A program made the position numbers and the translations under genes. Below the pieces are notes generated by a model, which was not told the DNA's origin, made no database searches, and saw only the letters and a program-made list of their open reading frames with translations. Shown one piece after another: positions 7,544 through 15,823 of a stretch of 24,641 bases of DNA. The DNA is from Bacteroidales bacterium UBA6445 (lineage in GTDB: Bacteria > Bacteroidota > Bacteroidia > Bacteroidales > UBA932): the NCBI GenBank assembly GCA_002439585.1, contig DJOF01000020.1, positions 1-24,641 of the forward strand. Direction: 5' to 3'. Position 1 is the stretch's first letter; every line of letters starts with the position of its first letter.

Positions 7544-8704
7544 ATGACGAACTTATTTTTCAAGTCTGCCTTTCTGGCAGCTGCCATGAGCGCGATAGCG
7601 GTCTCATGCGCAAAAGATTCAAACCCGGCAAAAGAACCGTCCACACCCTCCCCGGAAGTCAAGACAGATACGGTGATCTATGCAATTGGTCAAGAGATCG
7701 TTCCTGACACTACTCATTATTACGCAATAGTATGGAAAGACGGCAAGAGGCACAAATTAACAGACGGTAAGCATGACGGCTTCTGCAATGGGATATATGC
7801 TGACGGCGGTGATATCTATGTTGTAGGATGCGAAGGTATCGGAGACCTTTTTGACGACGGTTACTATGACCCCTATAACTTGAATGTAGGCATACTTTGG
7901 AAATTCAAGGCTGGAGAAGAAGACAAGGCCGATAAGACAATTCTCAGCGACGGCAAATATGCCACCTCTCCTCTTGCTGTCACAAAGGCTGGAAATGACA
8001 TATACATTGCTGGCTTTGACACTCCAGTGTATGACCGTCGTGCCATATTGTGGAAAAACGACAAACCCACCTATCTCACGGACGGTACTACCGATGCACT
8101 TGCCTACTGCATAACCTCCTCTGGTGAAGATGTGTATGTAGGAGGTTACATTCAGCCTGCTGAAAATAAAAAGGGAGGCAAGGCTGTCATATGGAAAAAC
8201 GGTGTACCTCAGTATCTTACAGACGGAACCAGTACCATTGCAAAAGTCACTGCAATTGCGATCGACAATGGGAAGGTCTATGCCGCAGGTACAGAGAGAA
8301 ATTCCGAAGGCCGGTGGCGCGGAGTTCTCTGGACAGACGGGCAGGCGACATATTTCACCGATTATGAAGGAACTGAAGTAAGTGCAATCCATGTAAAGGA
8401 CGGACACTGGACAATCTCCGGCAACAAGACCAATGCTGATGGCAACATAGTCGTATGCGTATGGAGCGACGGTAAGGAGACTGTAATCGAAGGCAAAGGA
8501 TATCTCGATTGTCAGGGTATCGGACTTGCAGTTGTCGGAGATGACATCTATGTTGGAGGCAATGAGACAACTTTTGACTCGTATTACAACGCGATCAACC
8601 ATGCATATCTATGGAAAAACGGTGAGGAACAGACACTTGAGGCTGACAATCATGATGATATGTCTATTTGGGGAATCACAGCCGCATATGTCCCAATTGA
8701 ATAG
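7544..8704 (+). CDS. Lipoprotein with seven WKNG-type repeats, predicted beta-propeller
   Basis: This encodes a 386-residue exported lipoprotein. Residues 1-22 form a signal peptide ending in lipobox A-V-S-C22; the residues after Cys (A-K-D) could favour surface display, as K/D-rich export signals do in Bacteroidota, but that is tentative. The rest has seven imperfect units of about 45 residues, each opening with a strand like (I/V)(L/I)WKNG, then LTDG or similar, then a strand such as GDDIYVGG. An N-terminal VIYAIG strand could close the ring with the last unit, as in a seven-bladed propeller. No catalytic motif is evident; binding or scaffolding is more likely than catalysis. The ligand is unknown. 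It stands alone, with ferritin following after a 131-nt gap. Confidence 0.8.
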   Translation: MTNLFFKSAFLAAAMSAIAVSCAKDSNPAKEPSTPSPEVKTDTVIYAIGQEIVPDTTHYYAIVWKDGKRHKLTDGKHDGFCNGIYADGGDIYVVGCEGIGDLFDDGYYDPYNLNVGILWKFKAGEEDKADKTILSDGKYATSPLAVTKAGNDIYIAGFDTPVYDRRAILWKNDKPTYLTDGTTDALAYCITSSGEDVYVGGYIQPAENKKGGKAVIWKNGVPQYLTDGTSTIAKVTAIAIDNGKVYAAGTERNSEGRWRGVLWTDGQATYFTDYEGTEVSAIHVKDGHWTISGNKTNADGNIVVCVWSDGKETVIEGKGYLDCQGIGLAVVGDDIYVGGNETTFDSYYNAINHAYLWKNGEEQTLEADNHDDMSIWGITAAYVPIE

Positions 8705-8729
8705 TGATACTGACAAAACGACGCAAAAA

Positions 8730-8760
8730 CACAATTACGGCAGGAGTCACAATTACGGCA
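8730..8760. repeat. Pair of 13-bp direct repeats upstream of ferritin
   Basis: CACAATTACGGCA occurs exactly at 8730-8742 and again at 8748-8760, with a centre-to-centre spacing of 18 bp. The pair lies between the lipoprotein stop and the ferritin start, about 76 nt before the ferritin ATG. It could be a regulator binding pair or a small duplication; nothing in the sequence decides between these. Confidence 0.6.
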
Positions 8761-8835
8761 CATTAATTGCTAAACTTCAACACGGTCTCGAAAATGAGAC
8801 AAGATTTGAGTGTAACAATTAAAATAGACGCAATC

Positions 8836-9315
8836 ATGATTTCAGAGAAATTACAGAATGCGATCAATGATCAGATCACAGCAGAGTTATGGTCATCGAA
8901 TCTTTATCTTCAGATGGCTTTCTATCTTGAGAAAGAGAGTTGGAATGGCTTTGCACACTGGATGTACAAGCAGTCAGAAGAAGAGAAAGAGCATGCATGT
9001 GCACTTGCAAGCTATTTGACTAAGAGAGGCGGTTCAGCTTTGGTTTCAATGATAGATGTAGTTCCTCAGGGTTGGGGCAGCGTTAAAGAAGTATTTAACA
9101 ATGTAGCTGACCACGAGCGTAAAATTTCTGCTCTTATCAACGACCTCGTTGACGTTGCAAACGCAGAAAATGACAAAGCTACACAGAATTTCTTGTGGGG
9201 CTTCGTTGCTGAGCAGGTAGAGGAAGAGAACAATGCAGATACGATCATCAGCAGGATTGAGAAATGTGGTGATTCAGGCCTTGTATTCCTTGATGCTGAG
9301 CTTGCCAAGAGATAA
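8836..9315 (+). CDS. ftnA: Bacterial non-haem ferritin
   Basis: This encodes a 159-residue iron-storage protein of the 24-subunit ferritin cage, which oxidises Fe(II) and stores it as a ferric mineral in the cytoplasm. The ferroxidase ligands are all at the standard positions: Glu17, Glu50, His53 (EKEH), Glu94, Gln127 and Glu130. The frame is open upstream to 8767, but the ATG at 8836 (MISEKLQNAI) matches the family start and puts Glu17 in place. It is followed by a strong terminator at 9343-9376 and seems monocistronic. The upstream region has 13-bp direct repeats and a small GTCTC/GAGAC hairpin (8785-8800) but no clear consensus promoter. Confidence 0.97.
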   Translation: MISEKLQNAINDQITAELWSSNLYLQMAFYLEKESWNGFAHWMYKQSEEEKEHACALASYLTKRGGSALVSMIDVVPQGWGSVKEVFNNVADHERKISALINDLVDVANAENDKATQNFLWGFVAEQVEEENNADTIISRIEKCGDSGLVFLDAELAKR

Positions 9316-9342
9316 TTGATTTATCAACAATATACCATAGAT

Positions 9343-9376
9343 AAAATAGCGAGTCACGATAGTGGTTCGCTATTTT
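9343..9376 (+). terminator. Terminator of the ferritin gene
   Basis: Perfect 10-bp inverted repeat AAAATAGCGA (9343-9352) and TCGCTATTTT (9367-9376), with an inner CAC/GTG pairing. The stem ends in a T-run, and another T-run (GCGTTTT) follows. It lies 28 nt after the ferritin stop. The A- and T-rich ends allow it to work in both directions. Confidence 0.85.
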
Positions 9377-9558
9377 GCGTTTTATTCCGCCTAATTCTCA
9401 CCGCTGTTGTTCTTATGTACATTCACATCAGAATTACACCATAAAGCCTAATAAGTTGTTAAAATACTTTTCGTTATAAATTTTATAAGGAATTATCTAT
9501 GATGTATCTATGGCTTTTGAATAAGTCTAGATTAGGTCCACGTTGAGCGAATAACAAC

Positions 9559-9591
9559 AAAAGGCCGACACTCATTCTGTGTCGGCCTTTT
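9559..9591 (-). terminator. Terminator of the tRNA-Gln gene
   Basis: Perfect 13-bp inverted repeat: AAAAGGCCGACAC (9559-9571) and GTGTCGGCCTTTT (9579-9591), with a 7-nt loop. On the minus strand it begins 2 nt after the tRNA 3' end and finishes with a T-run. The stretch from 9377 to 9558 holds no other feature that I can see. Confidence 0.88.
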
Positions 9592-9592
9592 G

Positions 9593-9663
9593 TTGAGATA
9601 CCAAGATTCGAACTTGGACAGACAGAACCAAAATCTGTAGTGCTACCATTACACCATACCTCA
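9593..9663 (-). tRNA. tRNA-Gln (anticodon TTG)
   Basis: Read on the minus strand, the 71-nt sequence folds as a cloverleaf: acceptor stem TGAGGTA with TATCTCA, anticodon stem ACAGA/TCTGT around the loop TTTTGGT (anticodon TTG, reading CAA), and T-arm CCAAG-TTCGAAT-CTTGG. The 3' CCA is not encoded. The gene has its own promoter upstream (9674-9704) and terminator downstream (9559-9591), so it is a single-gene transcript. Confidence 0.95.
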
Positions 9664-9673
9664 ATTCGATTTT

Positions 9674-9704
9674 CAAAGATACAATTTTTTATTTTCCCTG
9701 CAAA
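9674..9704 (-). promoter_or_regulatory. Promoter of tRNA-Gln
   Basis: Read on the minus strand, TATCTTTG (9674-9681) is a perfect -7 element (TAnnTTTG). TTTG (9701-9704) is a perfect -33 element, 23 nt upstream start to start. The predicted start falls just before the tRNA 5' end at 9663. It is one of the two best promoters in the window. Confidence 0.85.
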
Positions 9705-9838
9705 ATCGGCAGAGCCCAAAAGCACCAAAAAGCATGATCAAAAAGCAAGTCTGCGCAAAATCTATAAAAGTCAACAACTGACAAATTCTTATTTTTCCCG
9801 TGAAAATGAAGAAGATGCAGATTTCGGACAATTTCTTT

Positions 9839-11554
9839 CTACAGAGGACGCTCAAGGTTGTCAATCTCGAGGAGATCTAGATAGCGAGCGTCAATCATAC
9901 CTTTTCTATCTACATAGATAAGCTGCGGAAGTGATGAAAGGTCAAATGCATCAAGGATAGCCGTATCGCAGTTGCCTTGAAGGGACATATCAACAAATAA
10001 GATAGGGACATGAGGTGATACTTCCATCAATGAATCAGCGCGTTCAATATATGAGCGGCATGTAGCGCAATCAGGACTGTAGAAAAGGACATAGTATGGC
10101 TTGCATAAGGCAATTTTAGAGAGATTGTATCTACAGGGCGAGGCTTTCCTCCTATCAGACTTGGGTTTGTGGCAGGTTTCTCTATGTATGTCTTTCTTGA
10201 CTTCACTCGTCTTTGCAGGCATATTCTGCATAACAGATCCTGGGACTGATCCTCGAGAAAGGCGTCCATACATTTCCACTGCCGGCAATTTAGTGCCTGG
10301 CATTGCCTTGGAGAGAATATCCGACATAAGCCCAGCATAGGCAAGCACAGACAATGAGTCATGCGAAGCCGACCATATCTTCTTATTAGGAATAATATAT
10401 CTATCAATCAGATATTTGTCCCCTTCCTTATATGCTCGGCCTTCTTTTGAAGAATAGTAATAGAGCAAGTCTCCAACGACATGACGAAAAGTCAGACTGT
10501 CAGTTGCGGCAGCGACTATCATATCCGTCAGAGAATCCACCGCCTCTGGTGTACTTACACCCCCTGAAGCCTCAATTATCCTATCCATAAGAGAATTGCT
10601 TTTATCGGAGCCATATCGGTAAAATCTGTTCTCAAACTCAGATTCCAGCAAAGCAGCAAGAGCCGGTACATCCAACTCCCGTCCTACAATAGTTCGGTCT
10701 GGGGCAATGAGAAAGAGCTTTGGAGTCTGTATGACCGCATATTTGACTGTGAAATCCGATTGTCCGAATGGATCGTGACAGTGGGACGAGCGTACCGAGG
10801 GAGATGAAATGTCAAGATGTCTTTTGACAAAAGTCCTCCATGATTCATCGTCCTCTCCTGTATATACAGCGTTGAAATCTATCGGATACGGCTCTGTATC
10901 GAGAAATGTTCTCAGCATAGCTGCCTCGGCAAGGCAGGACGGACAGTGTGTATCATAGAAGAAAAGAACGGAGTACCTGTCACTATCGCGTGAGTAGAGC
11001 AGAGTATCAGATCCTCTACTGCTCTGAAGAGCAAGAGAGGGAGCTTTGTGGCCTATTAGGGATGCTCGGTTAAGGTCTGCGTAGAAGCGGACTGCAAGCA
11101 TCTCAGACTCTTGACCAAGCGGAACTTTGCCGCTAAGAATCCATGCATCGGCAATATGGACGGCAATATTCTCCGCTCCCATCACATGTGACTCGGCATA
11201 GCTGTCATAAAGCTTCTTAGTGACAAACTGCCGAGTAAGAGAATCCTTGCATGAGCAGACCAGGAAATCACATTCTTCTTCCTGCTCCGCTATCGGAAGT
11301 GTGAGTATATTTCTTATATATTCGTCTATCTTCGCTCCAAGTGGGGCAAATAAAGCAGAGTCCTTGGCCGCATAACCCTGAGGGATTGCCTGCGAAGGGG
11401 ACTCTGCGTATGTCGGATAGTCGGAGGCGAGGTGAGGTGAGGAGTAAACGCTGGAGTAAGTCAGTAAGGGAGACTTCGCGAAAGCCTTAGCGCAAGTCAA
11501 TGAGGGAAGCACCAATGTGACTCCTATAAGTGAGAGAAGTAGCTTATTCATCAT
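9839..11554 (-). CDS. Secreted protein with two thioredoxin-like domains
   Basis: This encodes a 571-residue exported thiol-disulfide protein. Residues 1 to about 26 (MMNKLLLSLIG onward) form a signal peptide; the frame is open to 11650, but this start gives the signal sequence and overlaps the coaD stop by 11 nt, typical of coupled genes. After a helical region resembling the N-terminal domain of Bacteroidota DUF5106-type thioredoxin proteins comes thioredoxin-like domain 1 (FFYDTHCPSC, Cys204/Cys207; Thr-Pro at 277-278). A long linker precedes domain 2 (SPDCATC, Cys496/Cys499; Leu-Pro at 542-543). Both active-site pairs are intact. Likely a periplasmic oxidoreductase; its partners are unknown. 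It is the last gene of the lon-ung-coaD run, possibly carried there by chance. Confidence 0.85.
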   Translation of the reverse strand: MMNKLLLSLIGVTLVLPSLTCAKAFAKSPLLTYSSVYSSPHLASDYPTYAESPSQAIPQGYAAKDSALFAPLGAKIDEYIRNILTLPIAEQEEECDFLVCSCKDSLTRQFVTKKLYDSYAESHVMGAENIAVHIADAWILSGKVPLGQESEMLAVRFYADLNRASLIGHKAPSLALQSSRGSDTLLYSRDSDRYSVLFFYDTHCPSCLAEAAMLRTFLDTEPYPIDFNAVYTGEDDESWRTFVKRHLDISSPSVRSSHCHDPFGQSDFTVKYAVIQTPKLFLIAPDRTIVGRELDVPALAALLESEFENRFYRYGSDKSNSLMDRIIEASGGVSTPEAVDSLTDMIVAAATDSLTFRHVVGDLLYYYSSKEGRAYKEGDKYLIDRYIIPNKKIWSASHDSLSVLAYAGLMSDILSKAMPGTKLPAVEMYGRLSRGSVPGSVMQNMPAKTSEVKKDIHRETCHKPKSDRRKASPCRYNLSKIALCKPYYVLFYSPDCATCRSYIERADSLMEVSPHVPILFVDMSLQGNCDTAILDAFDLSSLPQLIYVDRKGMIDARYLDLLEIDNLERPL

Positions 11555-12020
11555 GCGCTGCAGGCAATACAACTCCGTCAGGCAGGAATCGAGAAGTATC
11601 TCCATGGTGCTTGAGTATATCGCGCACAGCGGATGAAGAGATATGGGCAAATTCCTGGGCAGTTGGTATTATTATCGTCTCAATGTCAGGAGCTAAAATC
11701 CTGTTAGCATCGGCTATAGATCGTTCAGTCTCGAAATCAATCATATTCCTGACACCTCTAACCATATGCCTAATGCCTAATTCCCGACAAGTATCTACTG
11801 TCAGATTGTCATACTTGATGATCCTAACTCCCTCAAGCCCCTTTACAGCTTGTGCGATAATGGCAAGTCTCTCGTCTTGGTCGAAAAAACCACGCTTGTC
11901 TTGATTGATACCGACTGCCACAGTTACCTCGTCAAACATGGTCAGTGCCCTTTTGAGAATATTGAGATGCCCAGCCGTAAAAGGGTCGAACGAACCGGGA
12001 AACAATGCTTTTCTTGTCAT
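11544..12020 (-). CDS. coaD: Pantetheine-phosphate adenylyltransferase
   Basis: This encodes the 158-residue enzyme that transfers AMP from ATP to 4'-phosphopantetheine, the penultimate step of coenzyme A synthesis in the cytoplasm. It shows the nucleotidyltransferase signature GSFDPFTAGH (residues 9-18, with the T-x-G-H motif at 15-18) and the ISSSAVR block (127-133). Length and start are normal. The ATG overlaps the ung stop by 4 nt, and its own stop overlaps the start of the thioredoxin-like gene, so translation is probably coupled across all three. Confidence 0.97.
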   Translation of the reverse strand: MTRKALFPGSFDPFTAGHLNILKRALTMFDEVTVAVGINQDKRGFFDQDERLAIIAQAVKGLEGVRIIKYDNLTVDTCRELGIRHMVRGVRNMIDFETERSIADANRILAPDIETIIIPTAQEFAHISSSAVRDILKHHGDTSRFLPDGVVLPAAHDE

Positions 12021-12685
12021 AATTGCCAGTCTATTGGTGTCTTGCCCTCTGATGCGAGTATCTCGTTGGTCTTAGAGAAATGCCTGCATCCGAAGAATGC
12101 CCCACGTGCGAGCGGAGACGGGTGTGCGGCTTCCAAAACATGATGCCGGGACAAGTCAATCAATCCTTTCTTGCTCCTTGCATAGTTTCCCCACAGCAGA
12201 AAGACCAGGCCGCGAGTATTCTTCGAAAGATATGAGATGACAGCATCGGTAAACTGTTGCCAACCTATATTATCATGGGATGCGGCCTCTCCTGCCCTTA
12301 CCGTGAGAATACTGTTGAGTAGTAGCACGCCCTGCTCTGCCCACCTTGTAAGATCCGGACGTCCGCTCATCTTGATGTCAAGGTCGGTACTTATCTCTTT
12401 GAATATATTGCGAAGAGATGGCGGAGCTTGAACTCCATCAGGAACGGAAAAAGACAGACCCATCGCCTGTCCTTCTCCGTGATAAGGGTCTTGTCCCAAT
12501 ATCACGACTTTCACTTTGTCTATTGGAGTAAGGGCAAAAGCCCTAAATATATCTTTTCCAGGGGGATAGATGAGGTGTCCTTCTTCTTTCTCATGATGAA
12601 GATACTGAACTAACGAGACGAAATAAGGCTTGTCGAACTCGTCCGACAAAGCCTTCTTCCAACTCTCTTCCATCTTTACTTCCAT
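12017..12685 (-). CDS. ung: Uracil-DNA glycosylase
   Basis: This encodes a 222-residue family 1 enzyme that removes uracil from DNA to start base-excision repair. Catalytic motif GQDPYHG (64-70, with general base Asp66) and the DNA-intercalation motif HPSPL (188-192) are both intact. The start at 12685 leaves a few residues before EESWKK, as in related proteins; a later ATG at 12673 is possible. It begins 30 nt after the lon stop and overlaps coaD by 4 nt, so it probably shares the lon transcript or uses a promoter within the end of lon. Confidence 0.97.
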   Translation of the reverse strand: MEVKMEESWKKALSDEFDKPYFVSLVQYLHHEKEEGHLIYPPGKDIFRAFALTPIDKVKVVILGQDPYHGEGQAMGLSFSVPDGVQAPPSLRNIFKEISTDLDIKMSGRPDLTRWAEQGVLLLNSILTVRAGEAASHDNIGWQQFTDAVISYLSKNTRGLVFLLWGNYARSKKGLIDLSRHHVLEAAHPSPLARGAFFGCRHFSKTNEILASEGKTPIDWQL

Positions 12686-12715
12686 AGTCTGCGGAGAATA
12701 AGGCTTGAGTAGAAG

Positions 12716-15130
12716 TCATTTTGTAGCAAAGACAAAGCTCACTACATCCTCAATGGTCTTGACATATATAAATTCAAGCCCCTCGATGTATTTGGCATTG
12801 ATATCTTCTATGTCCTTGCGATTGTCCTCGGATATGACAATGGTCTTGACTCCAGCTCTCTTGGCTGCCAGGATCTTCTCTTTGATGCCGCCTACAGGAA
12901 GTACCTTTCCCCTGAGGGTCATCTCCCCTGTCATGGCCACCCCAGACCTTATCGGCTGCTCTTTAAGAGCAGAGAGCATTGACGAGACAATAGTAATACC
13001 CGCAGAAGGACCGTCCTTGGGAACTGCCCCCTCAGGGACATGTACGTGGATATCTATAGTCTCCATCTCTTCTGGAGTCTTACCTGCAAGCTCAGGATGT
13101 GCCTTGATATATTGGAAGGCGATAGTGGCTGACTCTTTCATCACATTTCCGAGGTTTCCAGTCATGGAAAGAACCCCTTTGCCTTTGCTCACAGAACTTT
13201 CTACAAACAGTATCTCACCACCCATCTGAGTCCACGCGAGACCTGTTACAACGCCGATGCCTTCGTTGCCATCCTGCTTGTCATGGAATGAAGTCGGAAG
13301 TCCGAGATATTCTTTCAGATGCTCAGGCTTTATGACAGAAGGATATGACTCTTCTGTAGCAATCTTGCGTGCAGTGACACGGGCAATCTTGGCGATCTGC
13401 TTCTCAAGCCCTCTGACTCCAGACTCATGTGTATATTTGTCGATGATCTCCTCCATCGCAGCCCTGTCTATGCGAAGGCTTTTCTTGCTTATGCCGTGTT
13501 CCTCAAGTTCCTTGGGAACAAGGAATTTCTCTGCAATCTCTATCTTCTCTTCGGCAAGATAGCCTGTGACATTTATCAGTTCCATCCTATCCAGTAGCGC
13601 CGGCTGCATGGAAGAGATGTCATTGGCTGTCGTAATGAACAGAACATGAGACAAATCATAGTCTATATCAAGATAGTTGTCATGGAAAGTGACATTCTGC
13701 TCCGGATCAAGGACTTCAAGCAATGCGGATGACGGATCACCTTTGAAATCGTTGCCAAGTTTGTCAACTTCATCAAGAACCATAACGGGATTCGAAGTGC
13801 CGGCCTTGCAGATACCGTTGAGCACTCTTCCAGGAAGGGCTCCGATATATGTCTTGCGATGACCGCGGATCTCTGCCTCATCATGCATACCGCCGAGAGC
13901 AATCCTTACATACTTACGCCCAATGGCCTTTGCTATAGATTTACCGAGACTGGTCTTGCCGACTCCAGGAGGCCCGTAAAGACACAGTATAGGCGACTTC
14001 ATGTCACCTCTCAACTTAAGAACTGAAAGATACTCTATGATTCTTTCTTTCACTTTTTCAAGTCCGTAATGGTCAGCATCGAGGACTTTGCGTGCATGCT
14101 TGAGATCAAGATTGTCCTTCGACATCTTATTCCAAGGCAAGTCTAGCATGAACTTGATATAGTTGTACTGGATGCCGTAGTCTGGACTCGAAGGATTGTA
14201 TTTCGCAAGTTTGGAAAGTTCTTTGGAGAAGATATCCTTGACAGAATCCGGCCATTTCTTCTTCTTGGCATCGGCCTTAAACTTCTCAATATCCTCATCC
14301 TCGTCCATACCGAGTTCTTCCTGGATGGTACGGAGCTGGTTGTTGAGATAATATTCTCTCTGTTGCTGGTCTATCTCGTTCTTTACCTTTGAGTTGATCT
14401 CCTGCTTGAGCTTTACGAACTCAACCTGCCTGTCAAGGGCATTGAGCAGACTAAACGCTCTCTCTTTCAAGTCATCTAAGGAGAGAAGTTGCATCTTGTC
14501 TGAGAAATTATCCAACTCTACCGTCGTTGCGATGAAGTTGACAAGAAATGTAAAGTCATCAATAGACTTGAGAGCAGTAACGGCCTCTTTAGGAGCGAAG
14601 TTGACAGATTTTATGATGGTAGATGCCTTCTCTTTGAGAGACTCACCTATCATTCTCACGTCAGCTTGTGTAACGTCAGCCTCGAGCTCTTCGTGATATA
14701 TGACGCTTACCTTAATATAAGGTGTCTCTGAGACTCCGGCATTTATCCTGAATCGCTTCAGACCCTGCAGCACAGCAGACATGCTTCCATCTGGTAGTTC
14801 AAATGTCTTGATGATACGGCAAGCCGTACCGTATTCGTACAGATCCTTCAATGTCGGATCTTCCACTCTCGGATCCTTCTGAGGGACAGCTCCGATGATA
14901 AGATTGCCACTATGCGCTTCCTCCACTACCTTCAAGGATTTCTCCCGACCTATCGTAATGGGATAGATCGCACCTGGGAATACGACTGCATTCCTCAATG
15001 CCAATACTGGAAGGACATCGGGAAATATAATGTTCTCAGTGCTCACTGGAGCATCTCCTGTATTCATAACAGGAATTATACTTACCTCAGTGCCGGTCTG
15101 TGCATAAATATCTTGATTGAATTCTTTCAT
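12716..15130 (-). CDS. lon: ATP-dependent protease Lon
   Basis: This encodes an 804-residue cytoplasmic hexameric protease that degrades misfolded and short-lived regulatory proteins. The order is a Lon N-terminal substrate-binding domain (about 35-240), a coiled helical linker, an AAA+ module with Walker A GPPGVGKT (386-393) and Walker B VMVLDEVDK, and a serine-lysine protease domain with Ser709 (PKDGPSAG) and Lys752 (GGIKEK). All catalytic residues are present. It is the first gene of the minus-strand run. A small palindrome (15151-15169) sits about 21 nt before the start and could form a hairpin or operator. Confidence 0.98.
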   Translation of the reverse strand: MKEFNQDIYAQTGTEVSIIPVMNTGDAPVSTENIIFPDVLPVLALRNAVVFPGAIYPITIGREKSLKVVEEAHSGNLIIGAVPQKDPRVEDPTLKDLYEYGTACRIIKTFELPDGSMSAVLQGLKRFRINAGVSETPYIKVSVIYHEELEADVTQADVRMIGESLKEKASTIIKSVNFAPKEAVTALKSIDDFTFLVNFIATTVELDNFSDKMQLLSLDDLKERAFSLLNALDRQVEFVKLKQEINSKVKNEIDQQQREYYLNNQLRTIQEELGMDEDEDIEKFKADAKKKKWPDSVKDIFSKELSKLAKYNPSSPDYGIQYNYIKFMLDLPWNKMSKDNLDLKHARKVLDADHYGLEKVKERIIEYLSVLKLRGDMKSPILCLYGPPGVGKTSLGKSIAKAIGRKYVRIALGGMHDEAEIRGHRKTYIGALPGRVLNGICKAGTSNPVMVLDEVDKLGNDFKGDPSSALLEVLDPEQNVTFHDNYLDIDYDLSHVLFITTANDISSMQPALLDRMELINVTGYLAEEKIEIAEKFLVPKELEEHGISKKSLRIDRAAMEEIIDKYTHESGVRGLEKQIAKIARVTARKIATEESYPSVIKPEHLKEYLGLPTSFHDKQDGNEGIGVVTGLAWTQMGGEILFVESSVSKGKGVLSMTGNLGNVMKESATIAFQYIKAHPELAGKTPEEMETIDIHVHVPEGAVPKDGPSAGITIVSSMLSALKEQPIRSGVAMTGEMTLRGKVLPVGGIKEKILAAKRAGVKTIVISEDNRKDIEDINAKYIEGLEFIYVKTIEDVVSFVFATK

Positions 15131-15150
15131 ATATACATGTCAAGTATGAC

Positions 15151-15169
15151 TGCCACTTTGTCAGTGGCA
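15151..15169 (-). promoter_or_regulatory. Palindrome in the lon leader (possible operator or hairpin)
   Basis: TGCCAC (15151-15156) and GTGGCA (15164-15169) form a perfect 6-bp inverted repeat with a 7-nt spacer. A second, imperfect pair (CTGCCA/TGTCAG) overlaps it. It lies 20-40 nt before the lon ATG. On the plus strand a run of T follows, so it could also stop antisense transcripts. A weak minus-strand promoter may lie upstream (TTTG at 15218-15221, TAATATTA at 15190-15197). Confidence 0.45.
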
Positions 15170-15319
15170 ATTTTTTAAAAATTGAACTGTAATATTAGTC
15201 AATCTTTATGCCATATCCAAACCTTTGTATTATTCATATAAATATTGTTAATAATTTTTGTCCAATTAGCTAAAAGCACTATATTTTATCGTTTTAAATA
15301 GCATTTATACATGATAATC

Positions 15320-15351
15320 TTTGAAAGTTAAAATTAAATAAATTATATTTG
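15320..15351 (+). promoter_or_regulatory. Promoter of the HU gene
   Basis: TTTG (15320-15323) and TATATTTG (15344-15351) match both the -33 and the -7 elements of Bacteroidota housekeeping promoters perfectly, 24 nt apart start to start. The predicted start lies about 34 nt before the HU ATG in an A/T-rich leader without a Shine-Dalgarno site. Confidence 0.85.
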
Positions 15352-15392
15352 CAAGACAAAAAGAGAAGATACAGAATATTAAATATATAATT

Positions 15393-15668
15393 ATGACTAA
15401 GGCAGAGATAGTAAGCAATGTAGCAAAATCTACAGGACTTGAGAAGACAACAGTACAGACAGTTGTCGAGGCATTTATGGAGAGTGTAAAGGATTCCCTA
15501 TCAAACGGGGAGCCTGTATATCTCCGCGGTTTCGGTAGCTTCATTATCAAGCATAGGGCTGAGAAAGCTGCAAGGAACATCACCAAAAATACAACGATGA
15601 CGATTCCTGCACATGACATTCCCGCCTTCAAACCGGCAAAGGTGTTTATCGGCACTGTAAAGAAATAA
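15393..15668 (+). CDS. HU-family DNA-binding protein
   Basis: This encodes a 91-residue nucleoid protein of the HU/IHF family that binds and bends DNA as a dimer. The N-terminal helical half (MTKAEIVSNVAKSTGL) and the strand-turn block LRGFGSF are clear. The DNA-contacting arm and the C-terminal helix region (IPAFKPAKVF) follow. The length is standard. A strong promoter lies upstream, and the small basic gene follows after 21 nt, so the two are probably co-transcribed. Confidence 0.96.
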   Translation: MTKAEIVSNVAKSTGLEKTTVQTVVEAFMESVKDSLSNGEPVYLRGFGSFIIKHRAEKAARNITKNTTMTIPAHDIPAFKPAKVFIGTVKK

Positions 15669-15689
15669 CAATTAAATAATTTTCGATTT

Positions 15690-15779
15690 ATGCCAAGTGG
15701 TAAAAAAAGAAAGAGACATAAGATGGCTACACACAAGCGTAAGAAACGCTTGCGTAAGAACAGACATAAGAAGAAGTAG
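15690..15779 (+). CDS. 29-residue very basic ribosomal-type protein (THX / AURKAIP1-COX24 domain)
   Basis: This tiny gene encodes 29 residues, more than half of them Lys, Arg or His, opening MPSGKKRKRHKMATHKRKK. This composition and pattern match the small basic proteins annotated in Bacteroidota as AURKAIP1/COX24-domain (bTHX-like) proteins, thought to be small-subunit ribosomal components. It lies 21 nt after HU on the same strand and is followed by a terminator at 15824-15861. The ATG at 15690 is the only sensible start. A CAAGCGT/ACGCTTG inverted repeat inside it follows from repeated Lys/Arg codons. Confidence 0.85.
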   Translation: MPSGKKRKRHKMATHKRKKRLRKNRHKKK

Positions 15780-15823
15780 TTCTGCTGCTTCTCGCTGTCT
15801 GCCATTTTAGCAGTCCGCTATTG

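Noticed and set aside
7757..8602. Long minus-strand frame (281 codons) opposite the lipoprotein gene
   Set aside because: It is antisense to a well-supported lipoprotein with a signal peptide and repeats; its translation shows no domain.
9483..9728. Minus-strand frame of 81 codons over the tRNA region
   Set aside because: It reads through the tRNA-Gln gene and its terminator, so it is not a protein gene.
15733..15756. CAAGCGT/ACGCTTG hairpin as a regulatory structure
   Set aside because: It lies within the 29-residue basic gene and follows from repeated Lys and Arg codons.
15305..15805. Minus-strand frame of 166 codons opposite HU
   Set aside because: It covers HU, its promoter and the small basic gene; all are better supported on the plus strand.
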